From assembly GCF_000019225.1 (NCBI RefSeq), contig NC_010995.1:4100501-4164500 (forward strand): DNA of 64,000 nt, read 5' to 3'. Origin of the DNA: Cellvibrio japonicus Ueda107. GTDB lineage: Bacteria; Pseudomonadota; Gammaproteobacteria; Pseudomonadales; Cellvibrionaceae. Made by a program: the position numbers and the translations under genes. The notes beneath the pieces are model-generated. The model saw only the letters and a program-made list of their open reading frames with translations. It ran no database searches and had not been told where the DNA came from. Shown here piece by piece: positions 55,133-64,000 of this stretch (position 1 is its first letter; every line of letters begins with the position of its first letter).

Positions 55133-55159
55133 AACTTGAGTCCAATGCGTAAATTAATA

Positions 55160-55174
55160 TGTTATAACATAACA
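55160..55174 (-). promoter_or_regulatory. Zur box
   Basis: TGTTATAACATAACA matches the gammaproteobacterial Zur consensus TGTTATANTATAACA at all defined positions but one. It lies 28 bp before the start of the ZigA-like gene, where a bound repressor would block transcription. Confidence 0.8.
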
Positions 55175-55300
55175 CATTCCAACTAAAAATAGCGACACCA
55201 AACGCGCTCCACATCCTCTTCACAGCTCAACATCATCCTGTTTTTCCAACCCCAAGTATTCCCTGAATGTTTCTTTTGTCACCCTTAGTAACACCAAAAA

Positions 55301-55314
55301 TGTATACGATTACA
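55301..55314. promoter_or_regulatory. LacI-family operator, upstream copy
   Basis: TGTATACGATTACA is a near-palindrome of the LacI/CytR type centred on CG. It lies about 280 bp upstream of the TonB-receptor gene. Confidence 0.55.
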
Positions 55315-55505
55315 TATTTTCATAAAAACAATAAGTAACGAAAAATCAAAAATATTGTTAAATTCCATGAAAAAGAATTAAAAATAACCAATTGTTTTTT
55401 ATGGTTTTTTAAAAATTATTTCTATAGAAACAGAACTATTAAAAAATTTACTCACTCAGCAGATATTAAAATTTTATAAAAAACATCGCTTAATTAGTTT
55501 GAAAA

Positions 55506-55519
55506 TGTAAACGGTTACA
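55506..55519. promoter_or_regulatory. LacI-family operator, promoter-proximal copy
   Basis: TGTAAACGGTTACA is a near-perfect LacI-type palindrome 73 bp before the TonB-receptor start. The 55175-55592 stretch is AT-rich and otherwise shows no gene. Confidence 0.7.
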
Positions 55520-55592
55520 AATAGCATGGTATTACCAACCTCATGTAAAGGTCGGCCAGGTTCCCCATAAAAATCACAAAGGAGACAAGTCC

Positions 55593-58500
55593 ATGAAACA
55601 CCCCAACCGTTTTTCACACAAACTACTGCCCGGCCTCATCAGTGCCATCATCGCCACTGGCGCCCAAGCCCAAAGTGATCACGTTGAAGAAGTTGTCGTG
55701 ACCGGGGTTCGCAGTGCCCAGGAAAAAGCGATCGATATAAAACGCAATGCCGCTGAAGTCGTCGACTCTATTTCCTCCGAGGATATTGGCAAGCTGCCTG
55801 ACTCGACGATTTCCGATTCACTGCAACGTATTACCGGTATCCAGATCGCCCGCTCTGCCGGCCAGGGCGGCCTTGTCAGTATCCGTGGCTCACGCGAAGT
55901 ATTATCGACACTGAATGGCGAGCTATTCCTGACCGCCGAAAATATTCTCAATAGCCAAGCCAACTATACCGACGTTCCCGCAGCGCTGATCAGTGGTGCT
56001 AATGTCTCCAAATCATCCAGTGCCAAACAATTGGAGGGGGGTATCGGCGGGAGTATCGACCTGCTTACCCGTCGCTCATTAACACTCAGTGAAGGCTTCA
56101 GTGCATCCGTTCGCGCCCAAGGCAGTTACGGCAGCATTACCGAAGAAACCGACCCCGAAATCAGTGGTCTGCTCGGCTTTAACTGGAACGACCAGACCGC
56201 CATGTCACTCGGTTTTTCCTATGCAGATCAAACCCTGTCAGACAATGCAGTCTATACCCGTGCAGGTGAAGACCGCACAGCCGAAACCTGGGGTTGCGAT
56301 TGCGACCTGGATGGCGATGGCCAGAAAAATACCGACTCACTGATGATGATGGCCTGGAATGGCCCACAGCTATACAACCGAATCACCGAACGCGAGCGCA
56401 TAGGTCTGACCTACAACCTCAACACCCAACTGAGTGATTCCCTGGAACTGAACATAGACATGTTCTACAACACCATGGACGAAAAGGCCTCAGGCAATAT
56501 TCTTAATATCAGTGCAGAAGGGATCAATTACGACCGCTCCAGGATCACCCAATTGCACGGGGTTAGATCCACAGGAAATACCGGTCTCTATACCAATACT
56601 TACGCCACTGGGTTTACTGCCAATATGTCCGGCGGTATCCGTGCCGGTGTAGATTCCGACTATGTGGATACCTCTGCCTTTAACAACAGTGTTGAATTGA
56701 AATTTGATAATGGCGGTGCGTTCACTGGCAGCCTGCGCCTGGTTTCCTCACGCGCTAACCGCGAGCAGAGCAACCTGGATCTGGCACAAAGTGCCGCATC
56801 TCCCGGTGGTGACGATGGCCTGGTGTACAACGTCAATGGCGATACCCGTGTCGTTAATCCCGGCTGGATCGCCGACTTCTATCCAGTCACCTTTATGACC
56901 GGCAAGGATTCCGTCAATGTCATGTTTGATCAAACCTTCGCTAATCGTCTGGCACAAAAGGAATCCTGGTATTTCCACTCCGCCTGGCTGGAGGGTGAAC
57001 GCCACACATCCAATCTGGATGTCTTGCGCTTTGATGGCAATTACAAACTCGCTGATGAGGGCGTTACTTCTATCGACTTTGGTCTTCGCCGCGCCGACCG
57101 CGATATGTCGAGAAACACCTACCACTACTTTATGGACACCGGGTTGATTGCCTACGAGCCTACCAGCATGACCCCCTACAACATGCTGGTGAAATACCAC
57201 GAAGCCGGCTACGTCCCCAACGTGACGTCCGGTGGTCAATTTGCCAATTATTTAGTCGAGGTCAGTCCCGGTGTTTACGACACAGTGGACAATCTCAACA
57301 TTGAACCGGTACGAGGCGTCAACCTGGATGAAGCCTATGTCGCCAAATACCTGCACACCGTCAGTGACATGGGCGCATTGGTCAATGGCTACAACCTGAA
57401 TATTCCCATGGTCGATGTGAGCCGTATTGGTAACCACAAAGATTTTATGGATGGCCTTTACGATACCAACCACGTGCGCAAACAACGCCCCGATGCCTCT
57501 TACAGTGTTACCGAGTCGCGTGAATCGTTTTATGTCAGCGCAAACTTTGAAAGCAACCTGACTGACAACATTATCCTGAATGGTAATGCCGGTGTGCGCC
57601 ATGTCTCTACCAGCATCACGGTAGAACGCAATATCACCGACGGCACCCTGGTGCCCGATGTCTTTGCCGGCGCTGACCCCAACCATACCCTCTATGAAGA
57701 CAAGGGCGATGAATACCTGACGGTCAATCACTCGCATTTCCTTCCCAGCATTAATGCCAATTTGTTGTTTGGTGACAGCTTTAAGCTGAAAGCTTCTTAC
57801 GACGAACGCACATCATTACAGTCGCTTAACAACTTTGGTGAGGCATCCAGCACCACCTACAGCAGCTTTCAAACGGACTCGAATACAGGCGAAACATACC
57901 AGGCCATCCAGGAAGTTAAACGCGGCGGCAATCCCTACCTGAACCCCTGGAGTGCCAAGGTCTATAACCTGGCGGGCGAATATTACCCCGCCAATAATGC
58001 CTTGCTGGGACTGACCCTGTTCTATATGGATATCGGTGGCTTTGTCGATACCAAAAGCACCCATGCAGCCCTGCCTGATTCCGATGGTGTAGTGCGCAAC
58101 GGTGCCACAATCCAGGAGCTGGTTAATGGTAAAAACGCAACGATAGAAGGCGTAGAGTTTTCCTATCAGCAAAGTTTCGACTTCTTGCCTGGGCCATTGG
58201 CAAATACCGGATTGACATTCAACTACACCTACTCACCCAGCACCAAAGAGGGATGGAAATTTGCCGCCGATGGCAAAGAAGTTCCGTTTAATGCTACCGC
58301 GAAAAACCAGTCAAACCTGGTGCTTTGGTACAACGATGATCAATTTGAATTCCGTATCGCCGCTAACTACCTGAGCAAACGCTACGATGGCCAACTAGCC
58401 AGTTGGACCACTGATCCACTTGTCACGGACAACGAAGAGAAAATCCTGGGCGGATTGGATCGCTGGGAAGATGAGACACTCTATATCGACCTCAACGGTA

Positions 58501-58652
58501 CCTACCATGTCACTGATGCAATTGATATTAACCTGAATGTACAAAACCTGACGGAAGAAGGGTCCTACAGCTACATTCACTGGTCTAACTTCCGCAGTGG
58601 ATACCAAGCCTATGAGCGCCGTATCACATTGGGAATTAATGCCAGGTTTTAA
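55593..58652 (+). CDS. TonB-dependent receptor (Xanthomonas/Caulobacter type)
   Basis: A 1019-residue outer-membrane receptor. A signal peptide ends at GAQA (about residue 26), then a TonB-box-like EEVVVTGVR, the plug domain (KRNAAEVVDSISSEDIGKLP, about 48-67, and GLVSIRGSR) and a long barrel ending in Phe (GINARF). The pattern is TIGR01782. AAGGAG precedes the ATG. Two LacI-type operators upstream suggest sugar-dependent control, and the halogenase-like gene and a sugar-type binding protein follow, so it probably imports an oligosaccharide. The exact ligand is unknown. Confidence 0.92.
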   Translation: MKHPNRFSHKLLPGLISAIIATGAQAQSDHVEEVVVTGVRSAQEKAIDIKRNAAEVVDSISSEDIGKLPDSTISDSLQRITGIQIARSAGQGGLVSIRGSREVLSTLNGELFLTAENILNSQANYTDVPAALISGANVSKSSSAKQLEGGIGGSIDLLTRRSLTLSEGFSASVRAQGSYGSITEETDPEISGLLGFNWNDQTAMSLGFSYADQTLSDNAVYTRAGEDRTAETWGCDCDLDGDGQKNTDSLMMMAWNGPQLYNRITERERIGLTYNLNTQLSDSLELNIDMFYNTMDEKASGNILNISAEGINYDRSRITQLHGVRSTGNTGLYTNTYATGFTANMSGGIRAGVDSDYVDTSAFNNSVELKFDNGGAFTGSLRLVSSRANREQSNLDLAQSAASPGGDDGLVYNVNGDTRVVNPGWIADFYPVTFMTGKDSVNVMFDQTFANRLAQKESWYFHSAWLEGERHTSNLDVLRFDGNYKLADEGVTSIDFGLRRADRDMSRNTYHYFMDTGLIAYEPTSMTPYNMLVKYHEAGYVPNVTSGGQFANYLVEVSPGVYDTVDNLNIEPVRGVNLDEAYVAKYLHTVSDMGALVNGYNLNIPMVDVSRIGNHKDFMDGLYDTNHVRKQRPDASYSVTESRESFYVSANFESNLTDNIILNGNAGVRHVSTSITVERNITDGTLVPDVFAGADPNHTLYEDKGDEYLTVNHSHFLPSINANLLFGDSFKLKASYDERTSLQSLNNFGEASSTTYSSFQTDSNTGETYQAIQEVKRGGNPYLNPWSAKVYNLAGEYYPANNALLGLTLFYMDIGGFVDTKSTHAALPDSDGVVRNGATIQELVNGKNATIEGVEFSYQQSFDFLPGPLANTGLTFNYTYSPSTKEGWKFAADGKEVPFNATAKNQSNLVLWYNDDQFEFRIAANYLSKRYDGQLASWTTDPLVTDNEEKILGGLDRWEDETLYIDLNGTYHVTDAIDINLNVQNLTEEGSYSYIHWSNFRSGYQAYERRITLGINARF

Positions 58653-58680
58653 TACCACACGGCAAGGATGCCAAAACGTA

Positions 58681-58705
58681 AAGGGCGGATTTCCGCCCTT
58701 TTTTC
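58681..58705 (+). terminator. Rho-independent terminator or attenuator after the TonB receptor
   Basis: AAGGGCGGA pairs with TCCGCCCTT around a 2-nt loop (likely opening to more in RNA), followed by TTTT. It lies between the receptor and the halogenase-like gene and may lower expression of the latter. Confidence 0.8.
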
Positions 58706-58747
58706 CAGTGTTCATGAACAACGTCCAATATCACACAAGAAAACACC

Positions 58748-60271
58748 ATGCACGCTATTAAGTCCCTGGTTATTGTCGGTGGCGGTACGGCTGGTTGGAT
58801 GGCCGCTGCATTTTTTGCCAAACGTTTTACCGGGTGTGCCATGACAATCACCCTGGTCGAATCAACTGAAATAGGCACTATTGGTGTAGGCGAAGCCACT
58901 GTGCCCTCAATGAAAATGTTCCTTGCGGATTTGGGAATTGACGAGCGGGAGTTTATTCAAAACACCCAGGCAACATGTAAATTGGGTATAGATTTTAACG
59001 GCTGGTGGCAACAGGACACCGCTTTTTTCCATCCCTTTGCAATGTTTGGGGCAAAAATTGCCCATATACCCTTTCATCATTACTGGGCTTATTTACGTGC
59101 GCAAGGACAAGCCGGCCCTATCGATGACTATTCCCTCCCTGCACAAATGGCCCGCGCTAACAAATTTGCTCTGCCTAAAGATGAGGCGTTGGACATTGCA
59201 CGCTTTAATTATGCCTATCATTTTGACGCAGGATCATTCGCCAACTACCTCTCCCGCTTCGCTCAGACATTGGGTGTAAAACATATAGAAGCCAGGGTTA
59301 CCCATGTATTAAAAAATGCGGATACGGGTAATATCAGTACACTGATACTCAACAACGGCAAGGAAATTGAGGGCGATTTCTTTATCGATTGCAGCGGGTT
59401 TCGCGCGCTGCTCATTGAAGAAAACCTGCATACGGGTTATCAGGATTGGTCGCATTGGCTCCCCTGTGATAGGGCCCTGGCCTTACCCTGTGCCCATCAA
59501 GGCTACATCCCTCCTTATACCAGGGCGTTAGCCTGTACGGCAGGGTGGCAGTGGCGCATTCCATTACAGCATCGCCATGGCAATGGTTACGTTTACTCCA
59601 GTCATTATATCAGTGACGATCAGGCACTCGCGGAGTTAACGCAGCATATGCACGCCAAACCCACGGCAGACCCAAGGGTTATTCGCTTTACCACCGGTAT
59701 GCGCAACAAATGCTGGAATAAAAATGTGTTTGCATTGGGACTGTCCAGTGGTTTTCTGGAACCACTGGAGTCCACCAGCATTTATATGGTCCAAACTGCG
59801 CTTGCGACACTATTTACCTATTTCCCCACGACTGCTGACAACATTGCACTGTCGACAAAGGTCAATAAAATCCTGGCTGAACACAATGAAAAGCTACGTG
59901 ATTTTATTATTCTCCATTATCACCTTAACCAGCGTATCGGTATGGATTTTTGGGATGCTTGTCGAGCCGCACCCCTGCCAGACAGCTTGAGCAACCGCAT
60001 TGAAGAGTTTCGAGCAACCGGCAACATCCGTTTTAATGACCTGGACTTTTTCCAAATAAGCTCATGGCTGGCTATGTTTTCCGGATTCCAGCTATTACCA
60101 CAATACCAACATCCCAAAATACTGCATACCAACAAAACCCTGATTATTCAGGAGTTACAGCAAATGCGTAACGCGATTCAGCGAGTTGTCCGGGAATTAC
60201 CGGAACACCACCAATTTATTGCAAAAAACGCTTCCCTTACCAACACCGCCATTACCGCTGAATCCGGATAA
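58748..60271 (+). CDS. Tryptophan halogenase-like flavoprotein
   Basis: A 507-residue flavin-dependent halogenase-family protein. It has the FAD motif VGGGTAGWMAA (about 8-18), GEATVPSM, a lysine at residue 78 (CKLGIDF) at the place of the catalytic Lys of PrnA, the diagnostic WQWRIP (267-272), and LSSGFLEPLESTSIYMVQ. All key residues are present. In carbohydrate loci next to TonB receptors such proteins are common, yet their substrate is unknown; tryptophan chlorination is only one possibility. Confidence 0.88.
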   Translation: MHAIKSLVIVGGGTAGWMAAAFFAKRFTGCAMTITLVESTEIGTIGVGEATVPSMKMFLADLGIDEREFIQNTQATCKLGIDFNGWWQQDTAFFHPFAMFGAKIAHIPFHHYWAYLRAQGQAGPIDDYSLPAQMARANKFALPKDEALDIARFNYAYHFDAGSFANYLSRFAQTLGVKHIEARVTHVLKNADTGNISTLILNNGKEIEGDFFIDCSGFRALLIEENLHTGYQDWSHWLPCDRALALPCAHQGYIPPYTRALACTAGWQWRIPLQHRHGNGYVYSSHYISDDQALAELTQHMHAKPTADPRVIRFTTGMRNKCWNKNVFALGLSSGFLEPLESTSIYMVQTALATLFTYFPTTADNIALSTKVNKILAEHNEKLRDFIILHYHLNQRIGMDFWDACRAAPLPDSLSNRIEEFRATGNIRFNDLDFFQISSWLAMFSGFQLLPQYQHPKILHTNKTLIIQELQQMRNAIQRVVRELPEHHQFIAKNASLTNTAITAESG

Positions 60272-60329
60272 CTATTGAGCCACCCAACTCACCAATAACC
60301 ATTTCCTGAAAACAATAAACCCCTTTTCC

Positions 60330-61580
60330 ATGGTGACTAACATGACGTATTTCATACTGATTCGGCGATGGCTACTGTGTAGTATTTTCTTGCTTCCCAT
60401 GCTATCTGCTCCCAGCTTGGCAGCTGTCAATGGTGAAATCACTTTCTTTTCCAACCGCGTTGACTTAGTAACAAATGGCAGCTATGCCCGCTGGGTTAAA
60501 GAATTTCAAATTCAATATCCTCAAGCAAGGGTACAGGTGCAAGGTATTACCGATTATGAGGTTGCCATGCCAAAGCGCTTCGAGGCACGCAATTACGGTG
60601 ATGTCATGCTGGTACCACGTGATATGCCCAAGCAGACTTATCCCAAATATTTTCTGCCGCTCAATGGGTTGCAATTACAAGACAAGATTTATTTTGCCGA
60701 TAACTGGGAATACCAAGGCAAACACTATGCCTATACCCAAGGCGTCATTGCCGAAGGCCTGGTCTACAACAAACGGGTATTTAAAGCAGCCGGCCTTGAC
60801 AAGCCACCTGCCACCCTGGACGAACTTTTCACCATAGCAGCCACACTCAAAGCAACCGGAAAAGTACCTATCGCCTTGAATTTGGGTGCAGCCTGGCCAT
60901 TGCAACAATGGGATAAGGCAGTCATGGGGGCCGCCGGTGACGGCAACTACTTTGCCAATATGGTTAATGACGCCCAACCATTTAGGGCAGGAAAGCCCTA
61001 TTATCAATCCCTAAAAATTGCCCATGATTTATTTACCAAGGGCTATAGCGAAGAGGATTTTATCCTTAATAATTGGGAGTTATCCAAACACGATTTCATC
61101 GCTAACAAAACAGCTATGCTTTTCCTCGGCAATTGGGTGATTCCACAGTTAATGGAATCCGGTATGCGTAGCGAGGATATAGGTTTTATTCCCTTCCCCT
61201 TCGACAACAGTGGCAAACCCAGGGCTATTTTGAATTTTGACTGGGGCATGGCAGTGAGTCGCTATAGCAAACATCCCGACACGGCCAAAGCCTGGATTGA
61301 ATTTATCATTACCAAGTCCAATTTTGCCGATATCGCCGGTTTTATTCCCACCGACAAGTCGCGTCGCTCCCCTATGGCACAACTGACTCAATACATGTCC
61401 TATCAACCGGAGATCATCCAGGCGGCCCCCGAAAGTAACGATTTTATCCGTTTGGCTAATAAAGCCGGCATGGATTTTATGAGTGGTGGTTACATTCGCA
61501 ATATCCTGCTCAGCCCGGATTTTGAAGGCAGCATGGCTTATTGGAACAAGCGTTGGCGTCAAGCCAAAGAAAACTTCTAA
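60330..61580 (+). CDS. Extracellular solute-binding protein (sugar ABC type)
   Basis: A 416-residue periplasmic binding protein (SBP_bac family). The signal peptide ends near SLAA (about residue 35). The mature protein starts with ITFFSNRVD, and shows FEARNYGDVMLVP, GLVYNKRVFKAAGLDKPPATLDEL and MLFLGNWVIPQL, typical of family 1 sugar binders. A start at 60342 is equally plausible. No ABC permease or ATPase accompanies it; the next gene, 24 bp on, is a chemoreceptor, so it may present a ligand for chemotaxis rather than uptake. Confidence 0.85.
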   Translation: MVTNMTYFILIRRWLLCSIFLLPMLSAPSLAAVNGEITFFSNRVDLVTNGSYARWVKEFQIQYPQARVQVQGITDYEVAMPKRFEARNYGDVMLVPRDMPKQTYPKYFLPLNGLQLQDKIYFADNWEYQGKHYAYTQGVIAEGLVYNKRVFKAAGLDKPPATLDELFTIAATLKATGKVPIALNLGAAWPLQQWDKAVMGAAGDGNYFANMVNDAQPFRAGKPYYQSLKIAHDLFTKGYSEEDFILNNWELSKHDFIANKTAMLFLGNWVIPQLMESGMRSEDIGFIPFPFDNSGKPRAILNFDWGMAVSRYSKHPDTAKAWIEFIITKSNFADIAGFIPTDKSRRSPMAQLTQYMSYQPEIIQAAPESNDFIRLANKAGMDFMSGGYIRNILLSPDFEGSMAYWNKRWRQAKENF

Positions 61581-61604
61581 GCGCCGTCTGGAGAGATTAA
61601 TACC

Positions 61605-63608
61605 ATGAAAAACTTATCCATAATCGCACAAGTAATTTTCGGCTTTGTCATATTACTGGTACTGCAATTGATGGTGACCGCCTTCAGTATCAACAGTCAG
61701 ACACATTTATCAGGCAATATTGACTTGTCCTCCGGGGTGGTAACACCGCTGCTGCAATCCAGCGCATTGCTAACACAAAATTTACAGGGGGCAGCCCAAG
61801 CCGTAAGCCAACATGCCGCCGAACAGGAACTGCGCAACCTTCCCGCTTTACAGAAAAAATTTGCCGATTTTCGCACAGGGTACCAACGCGAATATAAAGA
61901 CGCAGAAAACTATGCTGAAGACTTTCCTGATATTGCCACGTTATTGGATCAACTCAACCAAACCACTACCGCTACTTTCGCCCAAGCGGAAGCACATCTG
62001 AAAGCTTATGAGCGCCTGCTGCAAAACCGTGCCAGCGAATTTCAGGCATTGAAGCAATTTGAAGACCGCTGGCAATACTTCGGGGCGGAAATGAAAGATA
62101 TTCGCTTCAACATGGCCGATGCCGATATACCCGTGCAATGGTTATTGACCTCTATAGAACAGGACGCTAACGAAGCCTCAGCCCTTTTATCCAGAATACC
62201 CTCTATACACGAAGCAGATACGCTGGGGGATAGCGCACGGGAACTGCGCTATTTTTGGAAAAATATTGAGCGTAAATACACGGTTATACAGACGCGTTTC
62301 TCTGCTGTCGCCGAACCATTACGACCCGTGGTCTCTATTTTGGAAAAACATATCAATCATGGGGATGGTGTGCTCCTGCAACAACAGGCACTCCTTATCT
62401 CAGAGGCGGAAAGCCGCCAACTGTTGCAACAGTTGGTACAACAATTAGATACCAGCATGGGTAAGCTGGCAGCACTCAATGATCATTTGAAATCGCTATC
62501 CGATACATCCAGTGTCCACACCAAGGCAGCACTGGCCAGCGGTGGAACCACTATCTGGTTAGTATTTTTTATTTCGCTGCTCGTAGGTATCGCCGTAGCT
62601 GCCAAGGTGGTATCCGGGGTGCGCACGCCCATCAAGCAGCTGGTGCGTCGACTTGAGGCCCTGGCGCAAAACGATTTACGCGATTCCCACGAAAAATCCA
62701 ACGTAGGTGAATTTGGTGAAATATCCATTTCACTGGACAAATTGGCCGGTAACCTAACCCGGATTATTCGTGATCTCAAAGAGCAAACCAGCCAGCTGTT
62801 AGTGATGGCAGATAGTGCCAGTCGCATCAGTTCCAACTCACGCCGGCAAATTGATTATCAGAAGACCCAGGCAGAGACCCTGGCTTCTGCAGTCACTGAA
62901 ATGGAACAAACAGCGCGCGATGTAGCCACTAATGCACAAGACACCAACAATGTAGTATTCGATATTTACTCTTCTACTAAATCCGGTCAGCAAGTGGTCA
63001 ACCGCAACAAGGAATTGATTGGTAACCTCAATAATGAATTGAATTATGCAGCCGATGTGATTGACAGTCTCCGTAAAAACTCCGATGGTATAGGCTCAAT
63101 TATCTCCGTTATTAACGGTATAGCAGCACAGACAAATTTGCTCGCGCTCAATGCTGCCATTGAAGCAGCCCGCGCAGGTGAACAGGGGCGAGGATTTGCC
63201 GTAGTGGCTGACGAGGTTCGCACATTGGCCACCCAAACCCAGGCATCCACGGCTGAAATTACCGAGATGATTGCCAACCTCCAATCCAGTGCCGTACAAG
63301 CCACCGATATCATGCTCCGCAATAAAACTGTTGCCACCTCCTGTGTCGAGCAATCTGACCGGGCAAGTGAAGCCCTGGCCGGTATCGCAAATGGCCTCGA
63401 CCGCATTAAAGATATGACTGCCGCAATTGCCCAGGCAGTGAGTGAACAGAGCAGTGTTGCTACCGAATTAGCCAAAGGGGTAGTAAACATGTCAGACATC
63501 GCTGACAGCGTACAGCGCGAAGCTATTGAGTTGGAAGCATCGAGCAGTTCATTACAGCAGATGGCACAACAACAAGAACGCCTAACCAGCAGCTTTGTTT
63601 TGGGCTAA
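61605..63608 (+). CDS. Methyl-accepting chemotaxis protein
   Basis: A 667-residue chemoreceptor. Membrane helix 1 (about 7-30), a long helical periplasmic domain (about 31-315), membrane helix 2 (about 318-340), a HAMP domain, and a signalling domain with the conserved hairpin AAQTNLLALNAAIEAARAGE (about 507-526) then RGFAVVADEVRTLA. The C-terminus (SSFVLG) lacks the NWETF-type pentapeptide for CheR. It is probably co-transcribed with the binding-protein gene and could sense ligand through it. Confidence 0.92.
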   Translation: MKNLSIIAQVIFGFVILLVLQLMVTAFSINSQTHLSGNIDLSSGVVTPLLQSSALLTQNLQGAAQAVSQHAAEQELRNLPALQKKFADFRTGYQREYKDAENYAEDFPDIATLLDQLNQTTTATFAQAEAHLKAYERLLQNRASEFQALKQFEDRWQYFGAEMKDIRFNMADADIPVQWLLTSIEQDANEASALLSRIPSIHEADTLGDSARELRYFWKNIERKYTVIQTRFSAVAEPLRPVVSILEKHINHGDGVLLQQQALLISEAESRQLLQQLVQQLDTSMGKLAALNDHLKSLSDTSSVHTKAALASGGTTIWLVFFISLLVGIAVAAKVVSGVRTPIKQLVRRLEALAQNDLRDSHEKSNVGEFGEISISLDKLAGNLTRIIRDLKEQTSQLLVMADSASRISSNSRRQIDYQKTQAETLASAVTEMEQTARDVATNAQDTNNVVFDIYSSTKSGQQVVNRNKELIGNLNNELNYAADVIDSLRKNSDGIGSIISVINGIAAQTNLLALNAAIEAARAGEQGRGFAVVADEVRTLATQTQASTAEITEMIANLQSSAVQATDIMLRNKTVATSCVEQSDRASEALAGIANGLDRIKDMTAAIAQAVSEQSSVATELAKGVVNMSDIADSVQREAIELEASSSSLQQMAQQQERLTSSFVLG

Positions 63609-63676
63609 TTCAGCAATCACTTGGTATCACATCCTAGTCACGACATAACACCAAATACATAGATATAACCAACACT

Positions 63677-63709
63677 AAAAAACCCCCGGACGGTTACCCG
63701 AGCCGGGGG
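63677..63709 (-). terminator. Rho-independent terminator of the right-edge gene
   Basis: On the minus strand CCCCCGG/CCGGGGG form a 7-bp G+C stem with a 13-nt loop, followed by a run of six T, downstream of the stop at 63750. Confidence 0.75.
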
Positions 63710-63749
63710 AAGAGGGAGGGATGCTACCCGGAGAGAAGAAGAGAAATAC

Positions 63750-64000
63750 TTATTGCATCAGCGACCGGTATTTTCCGGAATACGCCTTCATCACATCGCA
63801 ACTAAGTTTATGCAAATCCATATGAATTTTGTCACCCTCTTTATTGGAGCCAAGTGCACCCAACTGGGTTAGGGACATTTCAGCTTCATTCAATGCACAG
63901 TAGAACTGATAACCATCATGGTTACCGGACCAGCCACCGGTAGGCTCGCCATAGGGGCCAGCACACCATTGGCAACCGCGCAACGGAGTTCCACCATTAC
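63750..64000 (-). CDS. Hypothetical protein, C-terminal part (partial)
   Basis: The frame is open to the window edge; only the last 83 residues are seen. They include NGGTPLRGCQWCAGPYG, GGWSGNHDGYQFYCALNEAE and HKLSCDVMKAYSGKYRSLMQ, with four Cys in about 60 residues that could form disulfides in an exported protein. A terminator follows, supporting a real gene end. No family is recognised from this fragment. Confidence 0.55.
   Translation of the reverse strand, partial: NGGTPLRGCQWCAGPYGEPTGGWSGNHDGYQFYCALNEAEMSLTQLGALGSNKEGDKIHMDLHKLSCDVMKAYSGKYRSLMQ

Overview
The window looks like the chromosome of a carbohydrate-degrading gammaproteobacterium, most likely Cellvibrionaceae (Cellvibrio-like). 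This is an inference from gene content: an XrtA/PEP-CTERM-type exopolysaccharide locus, a TonB-receptor plus flavin-dependent halogenase-like pair with LacI-type operators, FadE, and Zur-type zinc genes. No sequence comparison could be run. No CRISPR array, rRNA gene or intact transposase was seen.

Layout. (1) 1-8.6 kb: an exopolysaccharide locus with divergent arms. The minus arm encodes the initiating sugar transferase, export lipoprotein, chain-length protein, a kinase-like ATPase with a degenerate P-loop, and an outer-membrane barrel cut by the window edge. The plus arm encodes an NDP-sugar dehydrogenase, an epimerase and a polysaccharide deacetylase. (2) 8.7-13.9 kb: a 5-kb island between a tRNA-Arg(CCG) gene and a 21-bp duplicate of its 3' part. 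It carries a short integron cassette array without integrase (two well-formed attC sites and one decayed), a phage antirepressor with a likely frameshift, a HigB/HigA-type toxin-antitoxin pair, and an AT-rich stretch with DnaA-box-like words. (3) 14.1-37.98 kb, plus strand: a large O-antigen or capsule cluster with ugd, rfbBADC, an ABC exporter (Wzm/Wzt), glycosyltransferases, a pyruvyltransferase, very large multidomain proteins, a GtrII-like membrane protein and a lipoprotein. (4) 38.0-45.75 kb, minus strand: the other arm, with two GT2 enzymes, a GT-C-like DUF2142 protein and a WbpM/WbpV/WbpL-like trio that makes and loads the first sugar. (5) 45.9-49.8 kb: a diguanylate cyclase with an extracytoplasmic domain, and fadE. 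(6) 50.0-55.2 kb: a metal-homeostasis group with an ABC permease carrying a His-Asp repeat, its ATPase, a DUF3299 protein and two COG0523 GTPases, headed by a near-perfect Zur box. (7) 55.3-63.6 kb: a carbohydrate uptake/sensing group with a TonB receptor, a halogenase-like flavoprotein, a solute-binding protein and a chemoreceptor. A partial unknown gene ends the window.

How the genes fit. Regions 3 and 4 look like one surface-polysaccharide system. The WbpL-like enzyme would start chains with an N-acetylated 6-deoxy sugar made by the WbpM/WbpV-like enzymes. dTDP-rhamnose and UDP-glucuronate come from RfbBADC and Ugd. The glycosyltransferases extend the chain and Wzm/Wzt exports it. No wzx or wzy was seen, which fits ABC-dependent export. 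GtrII-like and DUF2142 proteins could decorate the chain outside the cytoplasm. The most notable unexplained feature is a recurring domain, GW...R-x-D-V...GF, found twice in one glycosyltransferase, once in a lipoprotein and once at the C-terminus of the DUF2142 protein. The spacing from the R-x-D-V arginine to the position before GF is 15 residues in three copies and 18 in the fourth.
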